Source of the DNA: Brevibacterium paucivorans
Lineage (GTDB): Bacteria; Actinomycetota; Actinomycetes; Actinomycetales; Brevibacteriaceae
Assembly (NCBI RefSeq): GCF_016907735.1
Contig: NZ_JAFBCP010000001.1
Coordinates: 1,054,001 to 1,118,000, forward strand
DNA length: 64,000 nucleotides
Direction: 5' to 3'
Shown piece after piece: positions 35,328 through 48,724 of this stretch (positions within the stretch are counted from its first letter, which is position 1; every line of letters begins with the position of its first letter). The notes under the pieces were generated by a model. The model saw only the letters and a program-made list of their open reading frames with translations, had not been told where the DNA came from and made no database searches. The position numbers and the translations under genes were made by a program.

Positions 35328-36023
35328 ATGATGAAGAAGCTACACATTCGTACGGCCGTAGTTACCGCTGCAGTTGCAACGTCACTTTCACTCACCGGCT
35401 GTGGTCTTCTAAGCGAACAAATCCAGCCACAGGGAGGCCAGGGCACCGAACAGCAGCCTCAGGGTGACGGAGCTGCACCTGACCAAGGTTCGGCTCCGGA
35501 TCAGGGAACAGCGCCGGATCAGGGAACAGCACCTCAGAGCAACAACGGAACTGATCAGAGCAACTCGGGCTCCAGTAGCAGTGGCAGTTCGAGCAACAGT
35601 GGCACCAGCAACCAGGGCAGTGGATCTTCCGGCAGCAGCTCTTCTGGCGGAACTTCATCGGGTAACAGCTCGTCGAGTGGAAGTTCTTCAAGCTCTGGAA
35701 CAAGCGACAGCCAAGACACCTCGAACAAGGCCTCAGATACTCGCGTCAAGGTCGATAAAGACGGTACCGGTGTCATTCCTAAAGCCGCAATTGAAGCTGA
35801 TATCTACGACCTTATGAAAAACAAGTACAACATGAAGCAGCTAACAGCGGTGAAGTGTCGAAATGACGTGAAGGTTTACAAGGGCCGGGGTTCGCAGAGC
35901 TGTGAGCTTGAAACACCAGACCGACCATACTTTGGAACCGTCATTGTTAAAGGAATTAAGGACGGCATGATCCAGTACCAGATCAAGTTCCCAAGCCTGC
36001 CCGACAACGTCAAGGTGAACTAA
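35328..36023 (+). CDS. Ser/Gly-rich lipoprotein with DUF4333-like C-terminus
   Basis: Lipoprotein of 231 aa. Signal peptide MMKKLHIRTAVVTAAVATSL ends in the lipobox SLTGC. Residues about 30-140 are low complexity: repeats of the type APDQGSAPDQGTAPDQGT, then a long Ser/Gly/Asn/Thr stretch. The C-terminal ~90 residues (IEADIYDLMKNKYNMKQLTAVKC...SCELETPDRPYFGTVIVKGI) have two Cys and strands resembling DUF4333. The linker probably spans the cell wall. GAAAGGACAG upstream serves as Shine-Dalgarno. It faces the 3' end of the rRNA operon across a shared hairpin terminator. Function unknown. Confidence 0.7.
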   Translation: MMKKLHIRTAVVTAAVATSLSLTGCGLLSEQIQPQGGQGTEQQPQGDGAAPDQGSAPDQGTAPDQGTAPQSNNGTDQSNSGSSSSGSSSNSGTSNQGSGSSGSSSSGGTSSGNSSSSGSSSSSGTSDSQDTSNKASDTRVKVDKDGTGVIPKAAIEADIYDLMKNKYNMKQLTAVKCRNDVKVYKGRGSQSCELETPDRPYFGTVIVKGIKDGMIQYQIKFPSLPDNVKVN

Positions 36024-36040
36024 GCTTGGGTGAATTGTTT

Positions 36041-36072
36041 AAGGGCCTGACCGGTGTAGTGGTCAGGCCCTT
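36041..36072. terminator. Bidirectional hairpin terminator between lipoprotein gene and rrn operon
   Basis: Perfect 12-bp stem AAGGGCCTGACC / GGTCAGGCCCTT with an 8-nt loop, 18 bp after the lipoprotein stop and about 14 bp from the 5S 3' end. Short T/A-rich stretches on each side suit termination from both directions. Confidence 0.8.
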
Positions 36073-36085
36073 AATGATAAGAGTG

Positions 36086-36205
36086 GTTTTGCGGCGGTGT
36101 CTTACTCTCCCACACACTCTCGTGTGCAGTACCATCAGCGCTGTCAGGCTTAGCTTCCGGGTTCGGAATGGGGCCGGGCGTTTCCCTGACGCTATAACCA
36201 CCGCA
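36086..36205 (-). rRNA. rrf: 5S ribosomal RNA
   Basis: About 120 nt. The minus strand begins GCGGTGGTTATAGCGTCAGG and contains the loop A/B region CCCGGCCCCATTCCGAACCC and the closing strand GAGAGTAAGACACCGCCGC. It is the last gene of the rRNA operon. Ends are approximate to a few bases. Confidence 0.95.
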
Positions 36206-36335
36206 AAAAATTGTGGGGGCACACAGTGTGTGTGCACGGTGTTGTTTTGCGTGTTCGTGTGGACGCGAGTAGTGATGAAGTTCGTTCGTGTTATAACCAG
36301 TTTGTTGTTTGTGTTACCTGGTCTACTCACACGTA

Positions 36336-41259
<4,924 letters not shown>

Positions 41260-41380
41260 AAACAAGAAAGAAAAACCCCAGCACCCAAAAAGAAAAGACA
41301 AGAAAAATAATCAAGCCAAATCAATCTGAGAACCAGAAAAAATAAAAAAACTGGCATCACAAAAACAAACAAACACGCTA

Positions 41381-41398
41381 TTGAGTTGAAAAAGAACA
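41381..41398 (-). promoter_or_regulatory. boxA antitermination element of the rrn leader
   Basis: The minus strand reads TGTTCTTTTTCAACTCAA and continues into AGCGTGTTTGTTTG, matching the boxA-boxC layout of actinobacterial rRNA leaders. Confidence 0.75.
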
Positions 41399-41458
41399 GA
41401 CGCACAGCAACCTTCTCACCAGGAGTTTTGGTGTTCCAGCCGCGGCGGCCGAGTCACT

Positions 41459-41488
41459 ACTCTAAACCATTTAGATCTCATTTCGCAA
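41459..41488 (-). promoter_or_regulatory. rrn promoter
   Basis: -35 TTGCGA (41483-41488) and -10 TAGAGT (41459-41464) on the minus strand, 18-bp spacer, about 60 bp upstream of boxA. Confidence 0.65.
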
Positions 41489-41765
41489 ATCAGCTGAAAG
41501 TGAGTAAATGCACACAGCTAAATTCGTCGATTCATCGAATCTATCGAAATGGAATCTGCTTGATTGGCGCTCGGTTCCAGTGGAAGCGGGGCCACGCTTA
41601 ATTCTGATCGAATTTTGTCTTGGGGCCCGCTCGCTTCGGTGTTTTCCCGCCTGAGCAGTGGTAACTAATTTACACACGTCCGACGCCCAACGCAACTCGA
41701 AATCGTGTGATCTGCACCTCACTGGATTTCGGCCCTTACATGCGTGCCAATTTATATCTATTGGG

Positions 41766-41771
41766 TATTCT
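41766..41771 (+). promoter_or_regulatory. -10 element, leaderless start of the lipoprotein gene at 41778
   Basis: TATTCT, six bases (ATCTGC), ATG 41778. It rules out the longer frame that begins at 41658. Confidence 0.55.
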
Positions 41772-41777
41772 ATCTGC

Positions 41778-42332
41778 ATGAAAATTAAATCACTTTCGGG
41801 CCTTGTCGCCGTGGCCCTCATTGGCGCCCTCTCAGCGTGCTCTTCTGGCGACCCTGTACCAGCCGAGAACGCGGTTGCAGAATCGACTCCTGAATCAGAT
41901 TCCCAATCTGATCCCGTTCAGTTTGGCAATGAGCTAGAGATTGCTGGGGCAACAGTAAAGGTAACTAATCCAAAGAGGGTTAAAGCAACCGACGAGTTCA
42001 ACCCCGAGGCCAACGTGGGTGACGAACTAAGCATTATTCATGTGAAGCTCGATACCGCCTCCAGCTCTGCTGATACCTACATGTCAACTATCACTGTGTA
42101 TGCCGGTGAGGATGGCGAAGAAGTTGAATCCGTGTGCGATGGCGCAGTCGGTACCGAGAACTGCGGAAATGTTGGGGCAGAAACGCCGCCGGGAATCGTG
42201 ACAACGTCGAAGTTCGGCTACAAGGTCTCGGTCAAAGAGAAACTGACAGTCATGGTGTCAGTGGACAAGAAAATCGGGCCTAACGAAATCGAGCAAGTTG
42301 GTGTCGCAACCTTCACTGGCTTCGCCAAGTAG
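41778..42332 (+). CDS. Lipoprotein with DUF4352-like domain
   Basis: Lipoprotein of 184 aa. Signal peptide MKIKSLSGLVAVALIGAL with lipobox LSAC (Cys 21), an acidic linker to about residue 50, then an immunoglobulin-like beta domain: VQFGNELEIAGATVKVTNPK, VGDELSIIHVKLDTAS, STITVYAGEDGEEVES. Two Cys (CDGAVGTENC) may form a disulphide. The strand order resembles DUF4352 proteins that bind or sense ligands outside the membrane; this assignment is tentative. The start is set by a leaderless promoter. A strong terminator follows at 42365. Confidence 0.68.
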   Translation: MKIKSLSGLVAVALIGALSACSSGDPVPAENAVAESTPESDSQSDPVQFGNELEIAGATVKVTNPKRVKATDEFNPEANVGDELSIIHVKLDTASSSADTYMSTITVYAGEDGEEVESVCDGAVGTENCGNVGAETPPGIVTTSKFGYKVSVKEKLTVMVSVDKKIGPNEIEQVGVATFTGFAK

Positions 42333-42364
42333 CTAACGCGCACAGTAAGCGCTAATTACCCTCA

Positions 42365-42403
42365 TGTGCTCTGGACTGAAACACGATCCAGAGCACATTT
42401 TTT
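42365..42403 (+). terminator. Rho-independent terminator
   Basis: Perfect 11-bp stem TGTGCTCTGGA / TCCAGAGCACA with an 11-nt loop followed by six T, 33 bp after the lipoprotein stop. Textbook intrinsic terminator. Confidence 0.92.
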
Positions 42404-42457
42404 GGGAACGCCTACGCCCGAGCGCCCGCCCTTGATTCCCACACCTTTAGTGACACC

Positions 42458-43501
42458 ATGAAGAGTATGAGTGCAACCACAGCAGACAACAGTTACGAGC
42501 CCAGCCCAGACAAAACACCTTTGTCCCTGATCGACTTTGCAACGATCTTTTCCGGAGAGCGCCCCGCAGACTCCTACGCGCGCTCGGTCACTCTTGCCCA
42601 ACGCGCCGAAGAACTCGGTTACTCACGCATCTGGTACGCCGAACACCACAACATGTCCACGATCGCCTCGGCGGCCCCCGCGGTTCTTATTTCGCACGTG
42701 GGCGCACACACATCGCGCATCCGCCTGGGCGCTGGCGGGGTCATGCTCCCCAACCACTCGCCACTCGTCGTTGCGGAACAGTTCGGCACTTTGGCGGAGC
42801 TGTACCCAAACCGAATCGACCTCGGCCTTGGACGTGCCCCCGGCACCGACCAACGCACCCTGCTGGCACTTCGCCGCGACGCCAGTGCAGCCGACCACTT
42901 CCCCTCAGACGTCGCCGAACTCGCCGGTTATCTAAGCGACGAATCGCGCATTCACGGCATCAGTGCCGTCCCCGGGCAAGGCACGCACGTGCCACTCGTC
43001 ATCCTGGGGTCATCGCTGTTTGGCGCCAACCTGGCCGCGCAAATGGGACTGCCGTACAGCTTCGCCTCGCACTTTGCGCCGCAGGCACTCGAAGAGGCCG
43101 TGGCCCACTACCGCGGCAACTACCAGCCATCAGAGCGCTTCCCGGAACCGTACGTCATCGCTGCCGTCAATGTGACGGCCGCAGATACCACCGAGGTCGC
43201 TGAAGAGCACGCTGAGCACGTCCGTCGAGGTCGTGTCAAGGCGTTCTTGGGACGGCAGGTTGGGCGTCGGCTTTCCGACGAAGAAATCGACATGCTGGTC
43301 GAATCACCACAGGGTAAGCAGATTATTGCCATGCTCAAGTACTGGGCGATTGGTACCGGTGACCAGGTGCGTTCGTACCTTAAAGACTTCACTCAAACGG
43401 CGCGCGCAGATGAACTCATGATCTCGCTCCAGTCCCCGGACACCGACTCAACCATGCGCTCCCTCGAGATCTTGGCCGACGCGTGGGGCATCAACAGCTA
43501 A
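42458..43501 (+). CDS. LLM-class flavin-dependent oxidoreductase
   Basis: Luciferase-like monooxygenase of 347 aa, expected to use FMNH2 or F420H2; substrate unknown. TIM-barrel landmarks: [99 protein letters not shown] and [20 protein letters not shown]. The AEHH motif after the second strand is typical of the subgroup annotated in other genomes as MsnO8-like enzymes. TTTAGT lies six bases before ATG, an imperfect leaderless promoter. It stands alone. Confidence 0.88.
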   Translation: MKSMSATTADNSYEPSPDKTPLSLIDFATIFSGERPADSYARSVTLAQRAEELGYSRIWYAEHHNMSTIASAAPAVLISHVGAHTSRIRLGAGGVMLPNHSPLVVAEQFGTLAELYPNRIDLGLGRAPGTDQRTLLALRRDASAADHFPSDVAELAGYLSDESRIHGISAVPGQGTHVPLVILGSSLFGANLAAQMGLPYSFASHFAPQALEEAVAHYRGNYQPSERFPEPYVIAAVNVTAADTTEVAEEHAEHVRRGRVKAFLGRQVGRRLSDEEIDMLVESPQGKQIIAMLKYWAIGTGDQVRSYLKDFTQTARADELMISLQSPDTDSTMRSLEILADAWGINS

Positions 43502-43538
43502 CTGGAGCGAGCTCACTGCCTGCGGCCCCTAGCGACGC

Positions 43539-45062
43539 TCAGTTGGAACGGTGCTCCGGATCAATAATGGGCCACGTGTGTACCGGCTTGCCTGACTCCT
43601 GATTTTCAATGTACAGATCCACCAGGCGGGCCAGCGCGTCACGGCGAGTCTCGGTGTCGGGTTTCGACACGCTAGGGTTCATCGCTGACAACGTGCGCAT
43701 CTGCCACACCGCACCGTTTTGGCGTGTGGCGGCACGTTGCTCGATGATACCCAAGTAGTAGTCGATGAGGTCCTGGTCGACTTTGAGGTCTTGAAGACCC
43801 TTCTGTGCCCGCTCAAGCAGGTGGTTGCGCACCAACTTCGCCACGTCGATCTTGCCCAACGTGGGCCATGTGATGCGCGCGAACATACCGTTGCGACACC
43901 CCTCATAGAAGTTGGAGCGCGCTTCGTTGAACGACAGTCGCGACCACACCGGCCGGTTCTGCTCACTTAGGTAATTGACCATGCCGTAGTAGAACGCGGC
44001 GTCGGCAACCATGTCGGTTGCGGTGGGCCCTGCTGGGAGCAGACGGTTTTCCACCCGCACGTGCGCGGTTCCGTCTCCTGAATCGCTGGGCGCATAGATT
44101 GGCCGGTTCCACCGCCACACAGTTCCGTTGTGCAGGTTCAAGTAGTGCAAAGCAGGTGCTTTGCCCTTCATGATGGGTGAGCCTGACTCTTCACGCGACT
44201 CCGGCAGCAACGGCGGGAAGTACCGGACGTTTTCTTCGAAAAGGTCAAAGATCGACGTGATCCAGCGTTCCCCAAACCACACCCGAGGTCGTACACCCTG
44301 GGCGACGAGTTCCGGGGTTCGCGTGTCGATGGACTGCTCAAACACTGGGACCCTGGATTCGTGCCACAGCTTGCGTCCCATGAAAAGTGGGGAGTTAGCA
44401 CTCAGAGCTGCTTGCACACCCGCGATCGCCTGCGACGCGTTCCACGCGTCGGCGAATCGGTTGGGTGCTACCTGCAAGTGCAACTGCATCGATGTACACG
44501 CCGCTTCCGGGGCCACGTCATTGAACTCTGCCGAAAACGATTCGCGGTTGCTTAGGTCAATGTGAACGAGTTCTCCACGCGACTGCACCACCATATTGGA
44601 CAGTGCCCGGTATCGGTTTTCATCCGTGATCCACTCCGGAGCGTCCAAGAACTCCTGGGTCAGCGTGGGCAACGTGCCGATCGATGCAACGCGCGCGCCA
44701 CATTTCTTTGCCCCAGCACGCGCAGCCATGAGCCTGGCATCTAAGCCATTCTCCAAATTCTTCAACCCTGCACCAGCAACCGACAACACAGGGTGGTTGA
44801 GCTCGAAGTTGAACGAACCGATCTCGGTCTGAAAGTCAGGGTTGTCGATGACGTCCAACACCTGCTGGTTCACGGGAGCAGGCTGCTGGTTCTCATCCAC
44901 CAAGTTGAGTTCGAGTTCCAAGCCGATCGTTCCCCGTGCCAAAAAATCCGCGTCCTGCAAGTACGCGTCAAAAGTTTCGAGGTCGTGGCCAAGCTGTTTG
45001 CGATAGTCAGTCCGCTGGCGGGGCGTGTAGCTCTGCGCGGAAATTGCGTCACCCATACTCAT
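43539..45062 (-). CDS. GCS2-family glutamate-cysteine ligase-like protein
   Basis: ATP-grasp-like carboxylate-amine ligase of the GCS2 family, 507 aa. Seen: GTIGLELELNLVDENQQP near the N-terminus (substrate Glu residues), TEIGSFNFELNHPV, SMQLHLQVAPNRFADAWN, SANSPLFMGRKLWHESRVPVFEQ and RVENRLLPAGPTATDMVADAAF. The family makes gamma-glutamyl peptides. Since most actinobacteria use mycothiol and lack glutathione, the actual product here is uncertain; no glutathione synthetase is nearby. The gene is divergent from the M20 peptidase. M3 is an alternative start. Confidence 0.78.
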   Translation of the reverse strand: MSMGDAISAQSYTPRQRTDYRKQLGHDLETFDAYLQDADFLARGTIGLELELNLVDENQQPAPVNQQVLDVIDNPDFQTEIGSFNFELNHPVLSVAGAGLKNLENGLDARLMAARAGAKKCGARVASIGTLPTLTQEFLDAPEWITDENRYRALSNMVVQSRGELVHIDLSNRESFSAEFNDVAPEAACTSMQLHLQVAPNRFADAWNASQAIAGVQAALSANSPLFMGRKLWHESRVPVFEQSIDTRTPELVAQGVRPRVWFGERWITSIFDLFEENVRYFPPLLPESREESGSPIMKGKAPALHYLNLHNGTVWRWNRPIYAPSDSGDGTAHVRVENRLLPAGPTATDMVADAAFYYGMVNYLSEQNRPVWSRLSFNEARSNFYEGCRNGMFARITWPTLGKIDVAKLVRNHLLERAQKGLQDLKVDQDLIDYYLGIIEQRAATRQNGAVWQMRTLSAMNPSVSKPDTETRRDALARLVDLYIENQESGKPVHTWPIIDPEHRSN

Positions 45063-45162
45063 AGCCTTGCATAACTTGTCACGAATGTGGGACCCACAAC
45101 ATTAAAGAAAACCGCGAGACTACTATGAAGAGAGCGACGTTTGACAAGGGAGGAAACCGAAC

Positions 45163-46296
45163 ATGAATTTTGAAAACATTTTGCAACAGTCACACCACCG
45201 ACTCCCCCAGATGCTCGCCGACATCGAACGAGTCATCAACATCGAAACCCCGTCCTCGGACAAAGAAGCCGTCAAACGCGGGGCAGAAGACTTCGCCGCA
45301 CTCATGCGTGAACGACTGGGCGTCGAACCGGATCTCATTGACATCGACGGTGTGACCCACGTGCGCTTGCGATTTGGCGACGGAGACCGCAAAGTCATTC
45401 TGGTCAACCACCAAGACACCGTGTGGCCCCACGGCACCTTGGACCGCCTACCCTTCAGCAATAAAGACGGTGTTCTGCGCGGCCCCGGCGTTTTCGACAT
45501 GATCACCGGCGCCATCATGAGCGTCCACGCCACTGCAGTTCTACAGGAAAACGGAACAGACTTAAATGGACTCACCATCCTGGTCACGGGAGATGAAGAA
45601 GTGGGGTCGACCACCTCGGCGGACTTCATTGTCAACGAAGCGAAAGGCGCGTCCGCAGCGTTCGTCTTGGAAGCCTCCCAACACGGCGCACTCAAGGTGG
45701 AACGCAAAGGCTCGTCAATCTACACGGTGAACGTCCACGGAAAGGCAGCCCACGCTGGACTCGAACCAGAAAAGGGCATCAACGCCGGACTCGAACTTGC
45801 CCACCAAATGCAGGTCATCGCAGGATTTGCCAACCCCGAGGCCGGCACCACCGTGACACCCACCGTATTTTCCGGCGGGACCACCACCAACACCGTGCCC
45901 GCACACGCGAAAGTCAACGTGGACGTGCGCGCGAAGACCGTAGAAGAACAAGAACGCGTGGACGCACTCATGCGCGGGCTCACGCCGTCCATGGAAGGCG
46001 CGCGGATCGAACTCGAAGGTGGCATCAACCGACCCCCAATGGAACGCAACATGGCGCAAGGACTGTTCGACCGGGCGGTTGAGCTGGCCCAAAAACTGGG
46101 CATCGAAACCCCAACTGCGGTTGCCGTGGGCGGCGGCTCAGACGGAAACTTCACCGCCGGTGCCGGCGTCCCCACACTGGACGGCCTGGGCGCGGTAGGA
46201 GACGGCGCCCACGCTGAACACGAACACGCGCTGGTCGACCAGATTGCACCTCGGACGGCTCTGCTGGCCACCCTGATCGCAGACCAGCTCGCCTAA
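45163..46296 (+). CDS. M20-family metallopeptidase (carboxypeptidase G2/N-acyl amino acid hydrolase type)
   Basis: Di-zinc hydrolase of 377 aa. Motifs: ILVNHQDTVWPHGTL (first His and the Asp two residues on), GPGVFDMITGAIMSVHA (bridging Asp), LVTGDEEVGSTTSADFI (catalytic Glu and metal Glu), dimerisation-domain YTVNVHGKAAHAGLEPEKGI and the C-terminal metal His in GDGAHAEHEHAL. The closest group is CPG2-like enzymes that cleave N-acyl or peptide bonds next to glutamate-like residues. GGGAGG nine bases before ATG is the Shine-Dalgarno. It is followed 69 bp later by an N-acylamino acid racemase-type gene, which suggests it removes the N-acyl group from L-amino acids. Confidence 0.86.
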   Translation: MNFENILQQSHHRLPQMLADIERVINIETPSSDKEAVKRGAEDFAALMRERLGVEPDLIDIDGVTHVRLRFGDGDRKVILVNHQDTVWPHGTLDRLPFSNKDGVLRGPGVFDMITGAIMSVHATAVLQENGTDLNGLTILVTGDEEVGSTTSADFIVNEAKGASAAFVLEASQHGALKVERKGSSIYTVNVHGKAAHAGLEPEKGINAGLELAHQMQVIAGFANPEAGTTVTPTVFSGGTTTNTVPAHAKVNVDVRAKTVEEQERVDALMRGLTPSMEGARIELEGGINRPPMERNMAQGLFDRAVELAQKLGIETPTAVAVGGGSDGNFTAGAGVPTLDGLGAVGDGAHAEHEHALVDQIAPRTALLATLIADQLA

Positions 46297-46365
46297 CGGG
46301 CACGACCGCCAGAACTTCTCACCCATTCAACCACCTACTCAAGCACCCACACCTCAGGAGGAACC

Positions 46366-47490
46366 GTGAAACTGTCATCCATCCGACTGCACAACGTAGC
46401 CGTACCGCTCGTCACCCCGTTCGAAACGTCGTTCATGCGCGAAACCGAAAAAGAGTGCTACCTCATCGAGGCGACCTTCGATACCGACTCTGGCCAAATC
46501 ACCGGCTGGGGCGAATCCGTAGCGATGTCGGCGCCGCTGTACTCCTCCGAGTACGTGGAAGGCGGGATCGACGTGACCCGCCGATGGATCGCCCCCATCT
46601 TGTTTGATGTGGAAGACCTGCGCGCCGAGCGCGTCGCCTGGCACCTGCGCCACATCGTTGGCCACCAGATGGCCAAGTCAGCCATGGAAATGGCGGTCCT
46701 GGACGCTCAACTGCAGGCCACGGGGCTGTCCTTCAAGGACTACTTGGGTGGCGTGACAGACACGGTTCCATCCGGTGTGAGCGTGGGAATCCAAGACTCC
46801 ATCCCCGAACTCCTCAAGGTCATTGGCGGGTACATGGAAGAGGGCTACGCCCGCATCAAGCTCAAGATCAAGCCGGGCAAGGACATCGAACCCGTTGCGG
46901 CTGTGCGAAAGGAATTCGGTGACGACTTCCTGTTCCAGGTCGACGCCAACGCCGCGTACACCCTGGTTGACGCCGCTCACCTGAAGAAGCTGGACGACTT
47001 TGGGCTTCTGCTCATCGAACAGCCACTGGGCGAGGCCGACATCCGCCAGCACGCGCTGCTTGCCAAGCAGATGAGCACGCCCATGTGCCTGGACGAATCG
47101 ATCGTGTCCGCCGAAGCCGCCGCCGACGCGATCTCGCTGGGTGCCGCCGATGTCATCAACATCAAGCCTGGCCGCGTTGGTGGTTACCTCGAAGCGAAGA
47201 AGATCCACGACTTGGCATCGGCCCACGGTGTCGCGGTGTGGCACGGTGGCATGCTGGAACTGGGAATCGGGCGTGCTGCCAACGCGGCAATGGCATCTCT
47301 GCCCGGGTTCACGCTGCCCGGTGACATTTCTGGATCCAAGCGCTTCTTCCACGAAGACATCACGGAAGAAATCGTTCAGCACGACGGTGTTGTCGACGTT
47401 CCTACCGGCCCAGGGTTCGGTGTCACCGTCAACCGCGAAACGCTTGCAAAGTTCACTCGCGAAACAATCGACATCACGCCTCAGAAGTGA
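46366..47490 (+). CDS. Enolase-superfamily N-acylamino acid racemase / OSB synthase-like protein
   Basis: Enolase-superfamily enzyme of 374 aa in the MLE subgroup. Catalytic layout: KxK motif in YARIKLKIKPGKDIEP, metal ligands Asp in FQVDANAAYTL, Glu in LLIEQPLGEAD and Asp in CLDESIVSAEAA, and the opposite-face Lys in VINIKPGRVGG. The NSAR/OSBS group can make o-succinylbenzoate for menaquinone or racemise N-succinyl amino acids; no men genes are nearby and an M20 hydrolase precedes it, so amino-acid racemisation is the better inference. GTG start after AGGAGG. A 64-bp palindrome begins 16 bp after the stop. Confidence 0.86.
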   Translation: MKLSSIRLHNVAVPLVTPFETSFMRETEKECYLIEATFDTDSGQITGWGESVAMSAPLYSSEYVEGGIDVTRRWIAPILFDVEDLRAERVAWHLRHIVGHQMAKSAMEMAVLDAQLQATGLSFKDYLGGVTDTVPSGVSVGIQDSIPELLKVIGGYMEEGYARIKLKIKPGKDIEPVAAVRKEFGDDFLFQVDANAAYTLVDAAHLKKLDDFGLLLIEQPLGEADIRQHALLAKQMSTPMCLDESIVSAEAAADAISLGAADVINIKPGRVGGYLEAKKIHDLASAHGVAVWHGGMLELGIGRAANAAMASLPGFTLPGDISGSKRFFHEDITEEIVQHDGVVDVPTGPGFGVTVNRETLAKFTRETIDITPQK

Positions 47491-47506
47491 CGGGTTGAGT
47501 GGGGCG

Positions 47507-47570
47507 AAACGGCGCAAAGTGAGCGAGACGACGCGTTATATTGCGTAGTTTTGCTCACTTTGCGTCGTCT
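47507..47570. repeat. 64-bp palindromic intergenic repeat, copy 3
   Basis: Begins AAACGGCGCAAAGTGAGCG and ends in CTCACTTTGCGTCGTCT. Relative to copy 2 the C-to-T change in the left arm (GTGAG) is matched by G-to-A in the right arm (CTCAC), so pairing is kept. Its right arm encodes the last residues of the minus-strand gene at 47555. Confidence 0.88.
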
Positions 47571-48085
47571 GAGTCGTCCGGTTCGTCTTCCGGACCATCC
47601 TCAGCGCGACCGGTGTCGTCGGAGTCCTGCCCGCCGCGACCTCGGCGGTCACGTTCCGCCAGCGCGTCGCTGATGAACTTAGCTATCTCAGCCGCACCCG
47701 GGTATGAGTGTGGGCGGGGCTCCTGTTGCGACTCCGGTTGTGAGTCTGAGCGGGATTCCGGCCGAGGTGGTTCCTGGGGTTCCGCGGAGAAACCCGCCCT
47801 GCGTGATGGGCGCGGGTCTTCTCCTTGGGCAAACGGGAAGTCTCGCAGGAAATCACCTAGGAGTTCCTGCATGTGTGCCGACGGCGTACACCAATCTGAG
47901 TGGGTTTGAGGTTCGCGCTGGTCTGCGACTGACTCGCCCGTCTTGCCTGCCCCGCCCGACTTCTCGCCACTATCTGCCTGATCCACGTCTCCCAAGTGGC
48001 GTCGCAGGGAGGCTACTTCGCGACGGAGTGACTGCAGTTCTGCTCGGATGTGCGTGAGTTCATACATGATGTCGTTGGAGTCCAT
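47555..48085 (-). CDS. Hypothetical acidic, partly disordered protein
   Basis: Protein of 176 aa that I do not recognise. Residues 1-35 form a likely coiled coil (YELTHIRAELQSLRREVASL). A segment near 60-90 (DWCTPSAHMQELLGDFLRDFPF) may be an amphipathic helix. The middle is rich in Pro, Glu, Ser and Gln (PRPESRSDSQPESQQEPRP), and near the end AAEIAKFISDALAERDRRG precedes an acidic tail. The last five or so residues (DSDDAK) are encoded by the arm of palindromic repeat copy 3. Composition suggests a low-complexity cytoplasmic protein; function unknown. Confidence 0.5.
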   Translation of the reverse strand: MDSNDIMYELTHIRAELQSLRREVASLRRHLGDVDQADSGEKSGGAGKTGESVADQREPQTHSDWCTPSAHMQELLGDFLRDFPFAQGEDPRPSRRAGFSAEPQEPPRPESRSDSQPESQQEPRPHSYPGAAEIAKFISDALAERDRRGRGGQDSDDTGRAEDGPEDEPDDSDDAK

Positions 48086-48146
48086 GCCTCAAGGCTCCCA
48101 CATGCACCCGGCACTCGCGATGCAGTTTTCCTCCGTTTAACGCGAA

Positions 48147-48599
48147 TCAGTTTTGCGGAATGGGTGGCCCCAGAATGAGCAGAACGGTAAACAGAACGGC
48201 AACACCCACGAACCCAACAAGAACTGCCAGGAATGGGTGGGTGATTGCCCAACCGCACAGACGTTCAAACCAGTTGCGCGCCTGCCGGTTGTGGGGCAGT
48301 TGCCAGTCGCCATCTAGAACGCCAGCCTTGTTGACGTTGATTTCAAACGGAATGGTTGCGTACGGCACAATCGCGCTCACCAGTCCAAGCAAGGTCCGCC
48401 CCAGCTTCCAGCGCTGCGAGGTTCCCACCAGAACCGTCACCACGCAGTAGGCCAGGAACACGAAACCATGGATACTTCCACCGATTCGCACGCCCACTTC
48501 CGTCACGCCGGTGTACTTCAGGATCATCCCGGCGATCAACAGCGTCCACGTTACGGCTTCAGCAAAAGCGAAGAGAGAAAAGAGTTTTTTCGGAGTCAC
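48147..48599 (-). CDS. DUF3817-like membrane protein
   Basis: Membrane protein of 150 aa with four predicted helices. KKLFSLFAFAEAVTWTLLIAGMILKYTG and VRIGGSIHGFVFLAYCVVTVLV match the DUF3817 pattern (E at the end of helix 1, HG in helix 2). After the third helix comes a short loop with LPHNRQARNWFERLCGWAI and a fourth helix. GTG 48599 was chosen because the protein then starts directly at the domain; a frame open further upstream would add 22 unlikely residues. ATACTT six bases before this GTG may be its -10. Function unknown. Confidence 0.65.
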   Translation of the reverse strand: MTPKKLFSLFAFAEAVTWTLLIAGMILKYTGVTEVGVRIGGSIHGFVFLAYCVVTVLVGTSQRWKLGRTLLGLVSAIVPYATIPFEINVNKAGVLDGDWQLPHNRQARNWFERLCGWAITHPFLAVLVGFVGVAVLFTVLLILGPPIPQN

Positions 48600-48712
48600 G
48601 CAGATAAGTATGACGGACCTGCCTGACAACCGGATCAGCCAAACGGTTGATCTCCGCAACTCCACTACATTTAATCAATTGCGCAAATGTTGAAATCATT
48701 AACCAATGCTCA

Positions 48713-48718
48713 TACAGT
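48713..48718 (+). promoter_or_regulatory. -10 element, leaderless start of the VIT1-type gene
   Basis: TACAGT, six bases (TATGCC), GTG 48725. It decides the start: the ATG 78 bases upstream in frame is not used. Confidence 0.6.
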
Positions 48719-48724
48719 TATGCC

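Larger units (their letters stand above)
41260..41777. other. rrn leader and upstream region (518 bp, no gene)
   Basis: Minus-strand leader of the rRNA operon with a boxA antitermination element and one good promoter (listed separately). From 41490 to 41765 the DNA is A+T-rich with small palindromes (ATTCGTCGATTCATCGAAT near 41521); this could be an UP-element or factor-binding region. I found no further gene. Confidence 0.6.
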
